Shown: positions 28,801-36,086 of the stretch, in pieces
Layout: each line of letters starts with the position of its first letter
Numbering within the stretch: the stretch's first letter is position 1
NCBI GenBank assembly: GCA_020444205.1
Contig: JAHLLJ010000010.1
Coordinates: forward strand, 1-56,441
DNA: 56,441 nt
Reading direction: 5' to 3'
Origin: Deltaproteobacteria bacterium
GTDB lineage: Bacteria > Desulfobacterota > Desulfarculia > Desulfarculales > Desulfarculaceae
Translations under genes and position numbers: made by a program
Notes under the pieces: model-generated
Told to the model about the DNA's origin: nothing
The model's database searches: none
What the model saw: only the letters and a program-made list of their open reading frames with translations

Positions 28801-30549
28801 GCGCGATGCCTCACCGAAACCGCGCTCGGCCAGGGAGGGATACCAGGTGAAGGCATGGTCACCGGTCAACAGGATGTCCGAGTGCCCGTCACCGGTCAAG
28901 TCGACCAGGGTCAGGTTGGGATCATCCCAGTTCAGGTTGGGGAAGGATTCAAAGGGTACGAACCGGTCCCAGCCCCTTTCCGGACTGCGTTCATAGAAGC
29001 CAGGCCCGGGTCCGGTCGGTATCACCACATCCAAGCGCCCGTCTCCGGCCAGATCCATAAATTGTGCCTGGCCGGTACCCAGCATGACCGAAGCCGGCTG
29101 GCCGGACAGCAGCACCGCAGGCCCAAAAAGGGGCCCGGCTGGTTCCTCTCCGGCTTCGTGCTGCGAGGACAACGGGCTTCGGTTGGGCCGGTAGAACCAG
29201 CCGCCTCCCTCCTGAGAAAGAATGCCGGACAGCCCTTCCCCGTTAAGATCCACCCAGTGGCGTCTTGGGTCCGCCAGGCTGTCAGCATCAGCCTTGCGCA
29301 CGGTCCGGTCCAATCCGGCCTGGGAATAGCCAAATTCCAGGGGCGGCAGGGATTGGCCCAAGTAGCTGCCATCCGCCTGGCGCACATAGCCTGACTGTTC
29401 CACCCCAGTCATGAAAGATGCCACAGCGTCCTGGCGGTAGCTGAATGAGGTGGAGCGGACCAGGCAGTCATCCGTTCCCAGCTCCTCGGGCAGATGGTGA
29501 AACATGAGCACCCGGCGGCACAAGCGATAGGTGCGCACCTCGAAACCGGCCCGGTAGGATGAAAACGGGTCCCGGCGGGCGGGCCATTGCCGAGTTTCAT
29601 GCACGGAGGCCCGGGCCGTATGCTGGCCATCGTCTCCGGCGGACAGCTCCTCCAGATGACCCTGACCATAGTCAAAGACCACCTCGAACATCCAGCGCAT
29701 GGCACTGAGATCAGGCTGAACCAGCCGTGAGGTGCGGTTTCCGTATTTGATCCGCTTTAGATAACGGTTGGCCGTGCGGTCCAGGTTACTGCGGTTCTGC
29801 TCATGGACTTCCGAGAGGTCGATTCCCGCTGAATTCTCCGCCTCATATTCGTAGACAATCGCATTACCCTTGTCATCGTAGCTGGTGGAAATCATCCAGC
29901 GATATACCCGGCTGGGGTCAACCGGGTCGGCGATGCGGCTGCCCGGAGTGTCTCCGTAAATGGATGTAATGTTATCCGGAGATATGGAGCGCCAATGGAT
30001 TTCTTCGCTGTCAGTGTCTGTCCAGCGCTCGATCCGGGCGAACAGGCCCTCCCGGCGCAGGCGGTAAGGCTGAACCCGAAAGCGGCGTCCCGCCTGGTTT
30101 CGAATCAGTCTCTCACGCCGCCAGCCGTCATCATGCCGCTTCAGGGCCGGGACCAGATCCTCGTGGCCCGAGAGGGTGAAGACATCCGATTCCTCGGCGT
30201 CGCAGTAGATTGGCAGCCCTTTGTCCGTGCGCCGCGCAATCTGGGGCAGGCCCAGATGCCAACCCATGCCGAAGGGGCCGTTGCCCGCACCCGAATCGTA
30301 ACTCAGCGATAACTCCGGCCCAAATCCAGAACGGCCTGGCGAGCTGAATATGGGCACCGTAATGGTGGCGGTTCCCGTGACCTGGGCGGCGGAGAACTTT
30401 TCGCCCATGCCGCGGATGGCGCCGCCTCCCTTGGGCAGGGAGACCGAGGGCGGACGCATGCCAGGTGCTGCTGCCGATAGTCCCTGGCCGGAAGTGTGTT
30501 TGCTTCCGGGGCTTTCCCCTTTGGGCGGCCCGTCGTCTGATGACTTCAT
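22852..30549 (-). CDS. fused TcB-TcC subunit of a Tc toxin, Rhs-type with variable C-terminus
   Basis: A protein of about 2565 residues in which TcB and TcC, usually separate, form one chain. It starts with an SpvB domain (SLPKGGGAIRGMGEKF, then a glycine-rich beta region). FG-GAP-like repeats (DLAGDGRLDVV, DMSGDGLSDLV, about 500-680), the TcB middle domains, and YD/Rhs repeats up to the Rhs core (GLYYHGARYYAPWLGRWTS ... NPVNATDPTG) follow, ending near residue 2220. The last 350 residues are the variable toxin part: a small domain with FYHVVD and GLYGEGVYAF, a Pro/Ala/Ser/Arg-rich linker, and a hydrophobic helix (GVAITAALVIYLSY). Known role: an Rhs cocoon that holds the toxic C-terminus until TcA injects it. 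The frame opens at 30573; GGAGAG supports a start at 30552 or 30549. It is the first gene of the toxin operon. Confidence 0.92.
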   Translation of the reverse strand: MKSSDDGPPKGESPGSKHTSGQGLSAAAPGMRPPSVSLPKGGGAIRGMGEKFSAAQVTGTATITVPIFSSPGRSGFGPELSLSYDSGAGNGPFGMGWHLGLPQIARRTDKGLPIYCDAEESDVFTLSGHEDLVPALKRHDDGWRRERLIRNQAGRRFRVQPYRLRREGLFARIERWTDTDSEEIHWRSISPDNITSIYGDTPGSRIADPVDPSRVYRWMISTSYDDKGNAIVYEYEAENSAGIDLSEVHEQNRSNLDRTANRYLKRIKYGNRTSRLVQPDLSAMRWMFEVVFDYGQGHLEELSAGDDGQHTARASVHETRQWPARRDPFSSYRAGFEVRTYRLCRRVLMFHHLPEELGTDDCLVRSTSFSYRQDAVASFMTGVEQSGYVRQADGSYLGQSLPPLEFGYSQAGLDRTVRKADADSLADPRRHWVDLNGEGLSGILSQEGGGWFYRPNRSPLSSQHEAGEEPAGPLFGPAVLLSGQPASVMLGTGQAQFMDLAGDGRLDVVIPTGPGPGFYERSPERGWDRFVPFESFPNLNWDDPNLTLVDLTGDGHSDILLTGDHAFTWYPSLAERGFGEASRSIQPFDEDQGPRLVLADGTQTVHLADMSGDGLSDLVRIRNGEVCYWPNLGYGRFGPKVTMDNSPWFDEQDQFEQTRLHLADIDGCGVVDLVYQGKNGVQLYLNESGNSWRKGDLIEDFPHPGGRSSLAVLDLLGNGTACLVWSSALPADRDAPLRYLELTGGVKPHLLVSLVNNLGGETRFSYAPSTRFYLEDQAAGKPWKTRLPFPVQVVERIETLDRILNHRFVKRYAYHHGYFDGEEREFRGFGMVEEWDTEEYAWLAGAGDGDTAANLDQASFVPPTLTRTWFHTGAYLQGAAVSRHFETEYYREPGLGGPEFQAQLLPDTILPPGLSTGEMREAYRALKSSLLRKEVYALDGSAQSPHPYEVSESNATVKLLQPRAENRHAVFFAHPLEIIHYNYERKPADPRISHELVLQVDRFGNIRKSATVSYGRRTADPALAPEERMPQMQTRITLNENRFTNAVRTDDAYRNPLPYEALAAELSGLELPPDTLRFSARDIQSAWDAAEAIPYEAEPTDGRLQMRLTQQVRKKYRSDDLSGPLPWGSLDSRALPYESYSLAFTPGLLARAYEDRVSDEMLLEGGYVQCGDDPGWWAPSGQIFYAPETVDTGTPELNFAREHFFLPHRSVDPFGQTQGTVFDPYCLLVQDTWDPAQNRISAGERDAAGNLTTNGNDYRVLAPKLVMDPNRNVTEVAFCALGMTVGMANRGKPEESQGDSLAGFEPDLPQSVVLEHIAHPLRDGASILGRATKRTVYDLFAYRRSRGQSDPQPVTAYTLARETHDADLGPGQSSRLMHSFSYSNGAGNVIHHKNRGEPGPLSPGGPIEAVRWIGSGWTVLNNKGLPVRQYEPFFSASHEFQPVQTGAASTLFYDPLGRSIGVLHADHSYEKTVFDAWEQETWDANDTVLQADSATDPHLCGYFQRLAEDEYLPTWHAQRMDGGLGPNEQAAAQKAAVHANTPTRTFFNSQGQGYLSQTHNHYEADAGAVEQRCTVRTRMDIQGNVLEVIDARKRSAMRYSYSLGGAAIRIQSQDAGTRWMLPDLGGNPVYQWSSRGHVIRTVYDTLRRPLEIWVQGAEGPPRLVRRTVYGESRADPEALNLRGKAYEVFDPAGLVTNESFDFKGNVLRSTRRLALNYRDLPDWSLPVSLEEEAYSISTAYDALDRPVRTASPDGTVLLAHYNEANLLERVEGNLRGAAEATTLVAKIDYDSKGQRTRLEYGNGASTGWEYDPLTFRPTRQHSAGSGAAALQDLNYTYDPVGNITHIHDAAQQTIFFRNRRIDPDTEYTYDALYRLIAAAGREHLGQSGSPGGLMPPTPNGPSDSRRCGLSHPADGNAMGRYLRRFAYDEAGNLLQISHSGLDPVHPGWSRAYAYNAESLLDPSLEGDRLSGTAVGEDSGSYSYDRHGNMTAMPHLPLMQWNHWDHLQATARQARDDGGRPETTYYVYDSAGQRVRKVTERQAGPGDQPTRKEERIYLPGLELHREYRADGERVRQEVQTLRLVDDQQHLALIETKTIESGVSLSDIRPFVRYQLGSHLGSTALELDSIGQVISYEEYYPYGGTSFQAGTAALAPIPKRYRYSGKERDAESGLYYHGARYYAPWLGRWTSCDPIWGNSGRSLYSYVNGNPVNATDPTGRCEARVLRSVETQAGNRTFYHVVDFQRYGFEFGTPSEGMSTVGDDMARIDVQGLRAGRGLYGEGVYAFRSEEGARAISATRVVSPRPYAAFRVAPNTMVTELTIQRATGEVVEYILINAQEGSHVQLVHLRFRNVSDLQRAAYVRMRLQLANGGSSGSSPPPAPETPGRGSGPPSAGAAEGRSARPPAASAAARSSSPPRPAAASRSATPPAGRAPSSEAPAASTRAPRPGARGGGGGGGEGVGVAITAALVIYLSYRARNARTSQERHEAQAGLVMLMSGPAGALAPLLMSEPVQRALRPVVEPAARAMAERAVEQGADAPPSSLLGRAVWFMERMGMPTSWSMGLF

Positions 30550-30717
30550 CATTCGCTCTCCGGCCCATGTCACCGCAGCACGGAATTATTTGATAAGCTT
30601 CACCTGGCTCTTATATGCCCTCAAAAAACAGGAAGCAGTGCACCGTAAACGCACTTTCCAGCACCTTATAAAGTGATTTCCCCCAGATGTATGACGGCGT
30701 ATATCTCTGACATTTTT

Positions 30718-30747
30718 AGTATGATATATATGGCTTGCCATAGTCAA
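30718..30747 (-). promoter_or_regulatory. candidate promoter of the Tc toxin operon
   Basis: On the minus strand TTGACT is followed after 18 bases by CATACT, about 170 bases before the TcB-TcC start, in an AT-rich stretch. The spacer contains the short palindrome ATGGC-AA-GCCAT, which could be an operator. It is a fair sigma-70 match only, and other -10 choices exist. Confidence 0.3.
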
Positions 30748-30791
30748 AATTCCGCCGAAAAGGGCAGAAAATAATAAATTATATTGTTTAA

Positions 30792-30958
30792 GTGGAAAGA
30801 GCCTTCGGCACCCAGAAGCAGAGCCATCAGATGGCCCAGGGAAGATGTCTGGGTGCTGCCAAGGAGGGGCTACACTACTACTGGATGTTATGGCCTTCAA
30901 TTTGAAGGAAGGGGCGCTCATGTTGGAGCGCCCCCTCTCCTTGATGGCCCTACGGTGA
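30792..30958 (+). pseudogene. decayed C-terminal remnant of an IS5-type transposase
   Basis: The plus strand reads VERAFGTQK, matching the catalytic-Glu motif of the transposase at 653-1681 (VERAFGTLK). A later LGAAK matches its LGRLK. After a frameshift MAFNLKEGALMLE (from 30890) matches its MAFNLKKAAPMLE. The remaining transposase is absent, so this is a scar of an old insertion just upstream of the toxin operon. The region contains a perfect hairpin with arms ggggcgctc and gagcgcccc (30911-30934), which may have been the element's own terminator or end structure. Confidence 0.7.
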
Positions 30959-31269
30959 GCTACCTCATGCAGTAGGGCGTGATCTTCCCTGGACAGGGAA
31001 ATGCCCGTGGTGCGGCGCTATGGCGCGGTGTTGGCATGGGGGCTGGATCTTTTGCTTGGCTTGCGTTGGGGTTTTCTTTACACAGTAGATGTGTCCCTGG
31101 TATTGATCCTTGCCATGCTCTATCCCACGAATGGGTCAGCGTTCTAGAAATTGCCCACGCTGACTGCCAAGGTGGCCTTGCCCACCCCGCCCCTAGGTTG
31201 CCCACGGTTGTCATTCCATTTTTATGGCATGCAGGGCACAAGGTTTCAAATTTAGGATTCGCTAACCCT

Positions 31270-31377
31270 AATTATTGGGGCCACATACCCACTCTTCGGC
31301 AGAAAAAATACAGATCCACAGATGCCACTGAAATTGGGTTAATTTGAGCATGACTAGTAGCTTACCCACCCACTTTT
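31270..31377. repeat. diverged direct repeat right of the toxin locus (partner 8556-8672)
   Basis: Same-orientation partner of the repeat at 8556-8672, with conserved blocks ggggccaca, gatccacagatgcc, gagcatgactag, gcttaccc and cacttttg. It lies between the IS5 remnant and the lipoprotein gene. The two copies are too diverged to be recent. The 320 bp to its left (30959-31269) hold nothing I recognise. Confidence 0.6.
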
Positions 31378-31407
31378 GATTGGTCTTATTTTCTGTATAA
31401 GCTATCC

Positions 31408-31803
31408 TTATTTGACATTTTGCTTGATGATGCGAATCTCTCCACCACATCTGGCATAACACTCCATGTATTCGACATCGCAGCGTTTAATATTAGCTGT
31501 TTTAGCAGCATAAGGGTCCTCACACAGATAGGCCGCCTCCGTAGGTCCCGCAAATGAAGCTTTTAGCCTTTGGCACTCATAGTAGTCCTGTTCCATTATG
31601 TTCCGCACGTTTTCTAACCCCGGGGATGCAAGTTTGATGCACTGGGTTTTCATCTTTTGGCACTGATTTATGCAAGCTTTTACGTTAGGGTCAGATGAAG
31701 GGGCATATTGATATGCAATCTTAGAACCCGGTTTTCCACACGCCAAAAAAATAAAACTAAAAGTGATCATGCATAATATGATTATTAGTATTCGCAATTT
31801 CAT
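31408..31803 (-). CDS. cysteine-rich lipoprotein of unknown function
   Basis: The ATG at 31803, five bases after TAGGTGG, gives a 131-residue product; a GTG three codons earlier is less likely. A lipoprotein signal peptide ends in FLAC with the lipidated Cys at 22, so the protein should be anchored in a membrane on the periplasmic or outer side. The mature part has cysteines in mirrored spacing: C-x3-C-x6-C near the start (ACINQC..QC) and C-x6-C-x3-C near the end (RCDVEYMECYARC), with two more between. This suggests a helical hairpin locked by disulfides. I do not recognise the family. It stands alone between the toxin locus and the damaged epimerase copy. Confidence 0.75.
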   Translation of the reverse strand: MKLRILIIILCMITFSFIFLACGKPGSKIAYQYAPSSDPNVKACINQCQKMKTQCIKLASPGLENVRNIMEQDYYECQRLKASFAGPTEAAYLCEDPYAAKTANIKRCDVEYMECYARCGGEIRIIKQNVK

Positions 31804-32174
31804 GAGAACCACCTAGCTTAGGATTTCCGTCTCTTGAATAGGTAAAGCGCATCTTACTGCATCCTACCGCAGGAAAGGCTGCGGCTTACCCTAAGTCCAG
31901 CCCAGGCCACTAGGTCCGCAAAAAATGTAGAGATTGAAATCGGGAGCCACATTACCCATGCACTCAAAAAACTTCGTTCATTGTTTTGTTCGCGGTCATC
32001 TCAGGCCTTATCATTCCTCAACAACCGCAGCCAAGGCTTTCGCTAATGGCGGGAAGTCCTTTTTGATTTTCTCTCAATGAGTTGGAACAAATATACCATG
32101 CTTTACTGCTGTCTAGGGATGACACGTTGTAGGGCATATCTACAGGGAAGGGCTGGGAGGTCGGTTGTTCGGAC

Positions 32175-32523
32175 CGTTCATGGATAGGTTGGTTCAGGCC
32201 GGAAGAATAAGGCTGTTGCACCCGTTAGGCTATTTGGATTTCATGAGTCGGGTGGTCGGTCCCCGCTTAATAATAACGGACGGCGGTGGCATCCAAGAGG
32301 AAACTACCTATCAGCGCTTGTCCTGCCTTACGGTGCGCCCCTCCACTGAACGCCCCATCCCGGTGGAGTTGGGAACCAACCGCCTTGTTAAGGTGGTGCA
32401 AATTGAAAATGCGGTGGAGCGGATACTGACCGGAGATTGACCTCCGGGACAAGTGCCCGAGCTTTGGGATGGCCGTACCGCGCAGCGCTGTGCCGCTTCC
32501 CTGGAATGCAACTTAGGGATTTA
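32175..32523 (+). pseudogene. wecB: truncated, nonsense-interrupted copy of the wecB 3' end
   Basis: This encodes the last 115 or so codons of a UDP-GlcNAc 2-epimerase and closely matches 8013-8361: LGYLDFMSR, TDGGGIQEETTY, RPSTERPIPVELGTNRLVKV, then VPELWDGRTAQRC. A TGA at 32438-32440 replaces the Trp of the intact gene (GDWP reads GD-stop-P). In the signature TDSGGIQEE the Ser has become Gly. There is no homologous sequence upstream of about 32175, so the 5' two thirds are missing. It is non-functional and marks a duplication that also involves the flanking repeats. Confidence 0.88.
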
Positions 32524-32618
32524 AAACCCATAAGGGTAATGACAACCTTAAAACTCGGATTTTAATAAGCGGTAATTGTTCCTAATCAAGCCAAGGTAAC
32601 AGCTATATACAATCTCTG

Positions 32619-32777
32619 CTACCATGCATAAAAGCGATAGTAGCAATCACGGCAACGGTATGGGAACAGGCCAAACTTGGAGACAAGTGTTTCCCAAGGT
32701 CGCCTGCGATGAGATCTACGCACTTCGCCTCCTTTACAACACGGACATCTTTTTTTACTGAAAGATAACTTTGCCAT
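32619..32777 (-). CDS. 52-residue zinc-ribbon protein, copy 1
   Basis: An ATG preceded by GGGGAGGGT opens a 52-codon frame. The peptide has RCPCCKGGEVRRSHRR, then a short amphipathic middle, then FPYRCRDCYYRF. The two CxxC pairs (C11/C14 and C42/C45) predict a single zinc site, and the rest is strongly basic. It aligns without gaps to the protein at 36447-36605 with 26 of 52 identical residues, which is good evidence that both are real genes. Such small ribbons may bind nucleic acid or act as protein adaptors; the function is unknown. It lies on the strand opposite to the epimerase remnant. Confidence 0.75.
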   Translation of the reverse strand: MAKLSFSKKRCPCCKGGEVRRSHRRRPWETLVSKFGLFPYRCRDCYYRFYAW

Positions 32778-33496
32778 ACCCTCCCCTCTCGGACCTAGTT
32801 GTTATTAATTCAACATCATTAATAATGCTTGCCATCAAATAACCATTACTATGTTTACTAATTGACACAAACATTGATACTTTTGCGACGGTAAAAATAC
32901 CGCCCCAAGATTCAACGGGGTAGACTTGAAATCGAGGGATGTCCTTGGCAGGATAAGGGTAACGGACAACCTGGATAATTTTCCTAAATTCTAGATACCG
33001 GTCATTATAATTATCGTCAAGGCATATTTATGTTGAAATTAGGTTTTTTACAAAACTGTCATACGGAAATCGGAATTAAGTGCCAAAAAAATACTTCACA
33101 AAGGCTGTTCCTGGCCATATGTGCTACGCATATAACCCACAAAGCACATCGTTTGTGTTATAAAATCCACAAAAACACCACATAAATATCACATCTCCGA
33201 AAACCATGTTCCATGCCTGCAGGCAATTATTATCGCTATTATCGCAACCTGATGGAAAGCACCTCCAAACCAACCATTGCTCCTAGGTTTCGTTGGACAT
33301 GATCACCTATTGCGGCGATGCTAATACAATTTTCGCCTAATACGAAAACAAGGACTCCTTCTATACTCCGTTTGAGTTTGTTTGCTGCCCTACTAAATTG
33401 GAGTTAATAATAATCGCCGCGGCAGCGTTATTTGAGTTGTATTTAATTATTTTATTCTCCTTGCCTATTTTGGTCTAAGTGTAGCTGCTAAAGAAA
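32778..33496. other. AT-rich non-coding stretch
   Basis: No gene is convincing here. It should include the promoter of the zinc-ribbon gene at 32619-32777 on its left side and, near 33129-33245, the diverged repeat shared with 8421-8545. The right end borders the IS481-type element. Confidence 0.4.
33129..33245. repeat. diverged repeat copy 2 (partner 8421-8545)
   Basis: It aligns in the same orientation with the stretch after the intact epimerase gene: ataaaatccaca, then a catgtt core, then attatcgcaac against cttatcgaaac. Identity by eye is about two thirds. Together with the damaged wecB copy and the repeat at 31270 it indicates that the block 7.3-8.7 kb was duplicated and then broken up on this side. 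Confidence 0.45.
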
Positions 33497-34496
33497 TTGT
33501 TCACACGATTCCAGTTTTGGAGGCTGGTGGTTGAAACGATCATCGAATCCAAGCGGGGAGAGCCGCGTGAACAACCATCATCAGAATGCCGGGAGCACCC
33601 TTTTTAGCCGAGCCTTGATTGTGCAAGGGGTATTGAAGGAAGAAAAGAGGGTCCGGGAAGTGGCCAAGGCCTTGGGCGTGAGCCAGCGCACGGTTTACAA
33701 GTGGCTGGCTGGATATCGGAGTGGCGGCAAGGCAGCACTGCATAGCAGAGGCTCCTGGACTCGCCGCAGATCCCGGCCTCTGCCGGTGGGGCGGGTAGCC
33801 ACCATCGCGGCCATGCGGCGTATGCGCATGCATTCCTCAGGGATAGCTTTTTCTCTTTCCATGCCTCTTTCCGCGGTGACGCTTGAGCTGCGGCGTTTTG
33901 GGTTGAACCGGTTGCCTCACCTGGAGCCAAAGCTGCCGGTGATTCTCTACGAACACCAGGATCCAGGCGACATGATCCACTTGGATAGCAAGAAATTAGG
34001 CAAGATAGACGGGAGGGGCCACCGTATCCATGGCGACCGCTCCAAACGCAAGCGTGGCATAGTCTGGGAATAAATGCACGTGTGCGTGGACGACCACAGC
34101 CGTTTGGCCTATGCCGAGCTGCGGCCCGACGAGAAGGCCATTACTGCGACCTGCTTTTTGATTCGCGCCGCTGCTTGGCTGGGGCATCACGGTATCACGG
34201 TGCGGCGAGTGATGACCCACAACGGCAGTTGCTACCGCGCTTATCTTTTCGACACCGCCGGGCAAAGCCTGGGTGCCCGGCAGGCACGCCCCCGGCCTTG
34301 CACGCCGCGCACCAACGGCAAGGCCGAGCGCTTTATCCAAAGCAGCATCAAGGAGCGGGCCTACAAGCGGGCTTACCAAAGCTCTGAGAAAAGACCCGAA
34401 CGGCTGGGACCCTGGCTGGGTTACTACAACCAGGCTAGGCCCCACTCCGCTCTAAATTACAAACCGCCAATCTCTAGACTGGAAAATTGTGAACAA
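33497..34496 (+). mobile_element. IS481-type insertion sequence, inactive
   Basis: The element is bounded by inverted repeats: ttgttcacacgattccag at 33497-33514 and the complement ttgttcacaattttccag at 34479-34496, 16 of 18 bases alike. The transposase gene fills it and runs slightly past the right repeat. The bases flanking the two ends do not form an obvious target duplication, which fits an old insertion. Confidence 0.7.
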
Positions 34497-34517
34497 CGTC
34501 CTGCTAAAAACACCTAG
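33567..34517 (+). pseudogene. IS481-family transposase with a nonsense codon and a lost catalytic Asp
   Basis: Start taken at the GTG preceded by GGGAGA; the frame opens 12 codons earlier with TTG. The N-terminal part has a helix-turn-helix (VREVAKALGVSQRTVYKWL). The rve/DDE domain begins with the first Asp in MIHLDSKKLGKI. A TAA at 34071-34073 interrupts the frame just before MHVCVDDHSRLAY, where relatives read straight through. Downstream, the motif normally TDNGS reads THNGS (CAC for GAC), so the second catalytic Asp is lost. The last catalytic residue is in TNGKAERFIQ. Two independent defects mean the enzyme cannot be active. Confidence 0.88.
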
Positions 34518-34688
34518 TGAGCACCAAGGCGAAGAGCAACATCAGGACCATCTGGAAGGTGATTAACTGGGATCTAAATGTTTTCATGCCTGTCCTACAC
34601 CAATAGCCATCTCAAGGATTCACCAAGAACCCCGTTGCTTGCTTAAGCTCTGCTAGGATATCAGTAGGCTAAAGTAAAGGAGAGCGTC

Positions 34689-34754
34689 ATGGGGCGTATT
34701 ATCTACAACGGATTAAACAGGAGAGTTGACCGTGAGTTTAGTAACCCTTTGTAA
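34689..34754 (+). CDS. possible 21-codon leader ORF before the DUF362 gene
   Basis: ATG follows AAGGAGA by five bases and opens a 21-codon frame (MGRIIYNGLN...) that overlaps the start of the DUF362 gene by some 20 bases in another frame. The ribosome-binding site is better than many in the window. The DNA from 34645 to this ATG resembles the leader of the gene at 35754. It may couple translation, or be chance. Confidence 0.3.
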   Translation: MGRIIYNGLNRRVDREFSNPL

Positions 34755-35637
34755 CAGCAATGATAGGCACTACGGCGTTAAGGCCGTGGTGGCAGCCATG
34801 GAGTGGGATGAATCCAGCAATCCCATAAAGGGCGAGCATGTCCTGTTGAAGCCGAACTTTAACACTGCAGATCCCGCGCCCGGATCCACGGACAATTCCA
34901 CGCTGGAAGCGCTCATCGATGAGCTCTGGGGCTTGGGGGCCAAATCCATAACCCTGGGCGAGCGCAGTTGGAAGGTGACCAGGGACGTTATCCAACAAAA
35001 GAGCCTAGCTCCACTGCTGCAAGCCAAGCAGGTTGAATTGGTGGTTTTTGATGAGTTGCCGGAGAGTGGATGGGTTCAGATTAAGAAGCCCGAACATCAT
35101 TGGCCTGACGGATTCCTGGTGCCGCGAGTGCTCATGGAAGCGGAATGCGTAGTGGAGACCTGTTGTCTGAAAACCCATGCCTTTGGCGGGGTCTTCACAA
35201 TGTCGTTGAAACTTGCGGTTGGTTTTGTGCCGGGTAGGGAACAAAACCCGATTTATATGAATACCCTGCACAGCTCTCCCCATCAAAGGGAGATGATTGC
35301 CGAGATCAACACCGTATTTTCGCCCGCCTTGGTGCTCTTGGACGGTGTTGACGCCTTTGTTGACGGAGGGCCAATGACCGGAACTAGGGCTCAGTGTAAT
35401 GTAATGCTGGCCTCCAGCGACCGGATCGCAGTTGATGCCGCTGGCTTGGCCTGCCTGAAGCACCTAGGTGCCAACAAGGCCATAACCGAAACAGCGATTT
35501 TCGACCAGGAGCAGATCAGACATGCGGTGGAACTCGGGTTGGGGGTGTCCAGCGCCAAAGAGATTCAGCTTGTCAGTGCCGACGAGGGTAGCCGAGACTA
35601 CGTTGAGGTCATCAAGGATATTTTGCTGGAAAATTAA
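34732..35637 (+). CDS. DUF362-family protein
   Basis: About 301 residues of the DUF362 family. Characteristic parts are LLKPNFNTADP near residue 40, a central CCLKTHAFGGVFTMSLKLAVG with the KTH motif, and LLDGVDAFVDGGPMTGT. Cysteines C144 and C145 region (ETCC) could bind metal, but no ferredoxin-like 4Fe-4S domain is attached, unlike many relatives. The biochemical role of the family is not established. I place the start at GTG 34732 because AGGAGAG lies six bases before it; the TTG two codons earlier overlaps that site. It may form a unit with the small anchored protein gene 116 bp downstream. Confidence 0.75.
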   Translation: MSLVTLCNSNDRHYGVKAVVAAMEWDESSNPIKGEHVLLKPNFNTADPAPGSTDNSTLEALIDELWGLGAKSITLGERSWKVTRDVIQQKSLAPLLQAKQVELVVFDELPESGWVQIKKPEHHWPDGFLVPRVLMEAECVVETCCLKTHAFGGVFTMSLKLAVGFVPGREQNPIYMNTLHSSPHQREMIAEINTVFSPALVLLDGVDAFVDGGPMTGTRAQCNVMLASSDRIAVDAAGLACLKHLGANKAITETAIFDQEQIRHAVELGLGVSSAKEIQLVSADEGSRDYVEVIKDILLEN

Positions 35638-35753
35638 GCGGGCGACGGTCCGGGAGATTCCCGCAGGATTCGGCATTGGCAATGGTGGCCTGACTCAGAC
35701 GTTGTCATAAGCTCTGCTGGAATACCACCGAGTCCCAAGGATAGGAGAGGGTT

Positions 35754-36086
35754 ATGTCCAAGAAACTGGTCTTTGTATTAATGCTGCTAGCCATGGCAGC
35801 TGGTTTTATCGGCGGGGTTTTCGGCAACCAGCTGGTCCAGGCCAAGGCTAACGTGCAAAAAGTGGTCAACACTCAGGAAATTAGACTTATCGACAAGCAG
35901 GGCGTCGCCAGGGCAAGTATTGACCTGACCAGCAAAGGCGATCTCTATTTCGCTCTCTACGATGCAAAGGGAAAGGCGACCGAATCAATGCTGGTCACTC
36001 CCGGTATCATCAGGGCATCTAGGAAAACGGCGGCCACTGTTCGTAAATTGGATAAAATGTTTTCAGGTTTTATGCCTGGGAAGTAG
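35754..36086 (+). CDS. small membrane-anchored periplasmic protein
   Basis: A 110-residue product. Residues 5-25 form a hydrophobic segment (LVFVLMLLAMAAGFIGGVFG) without a clear cleavage site, so it is likely an N-terminal anchor. The periplasmic part has a beta-rich segment IRLIDKQGVARASIDL ... DLYFALYDAKGK that looks like two short repeats of the type strand-D-x-x-G-x-x-R. I recognise the style from uncharacterised proteins but know no function. GGAGAGG upstream supports the start. Confidence 0.65.
   Translation: MSKKLVFVLMLLAMAAGFIGGVFGNQLVQAKANVQKVVNTQEIRLIDKQGVARASIDLTSKGDLYFALYDAKGKATESMLVTPGIIRASRKTAATVRKLDKMFSGFMPGK

Noticed and set aside
30979-31347. Open frames on both strands right of the IS5 remnant
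   Set aside because: They run into the diverged repeat at 31270 and show no conserved protein features.
32438-32440. In-frame TGA in the second wecB copy as a selenocysteine codon
   Set aside because: The intact copy has Trp here, not Cys, and the gene copy lacks its 5' two thirds; it is a nonsense mutation in a fragment.
34071-34073. In-frame TAA in the IS481 transposase as possible recoding
   Set aside because: TAA is not a selenocysteine codon, no slippery site is present, and the downstream part also lacks a catalytic Asp, so plain decay explains it.
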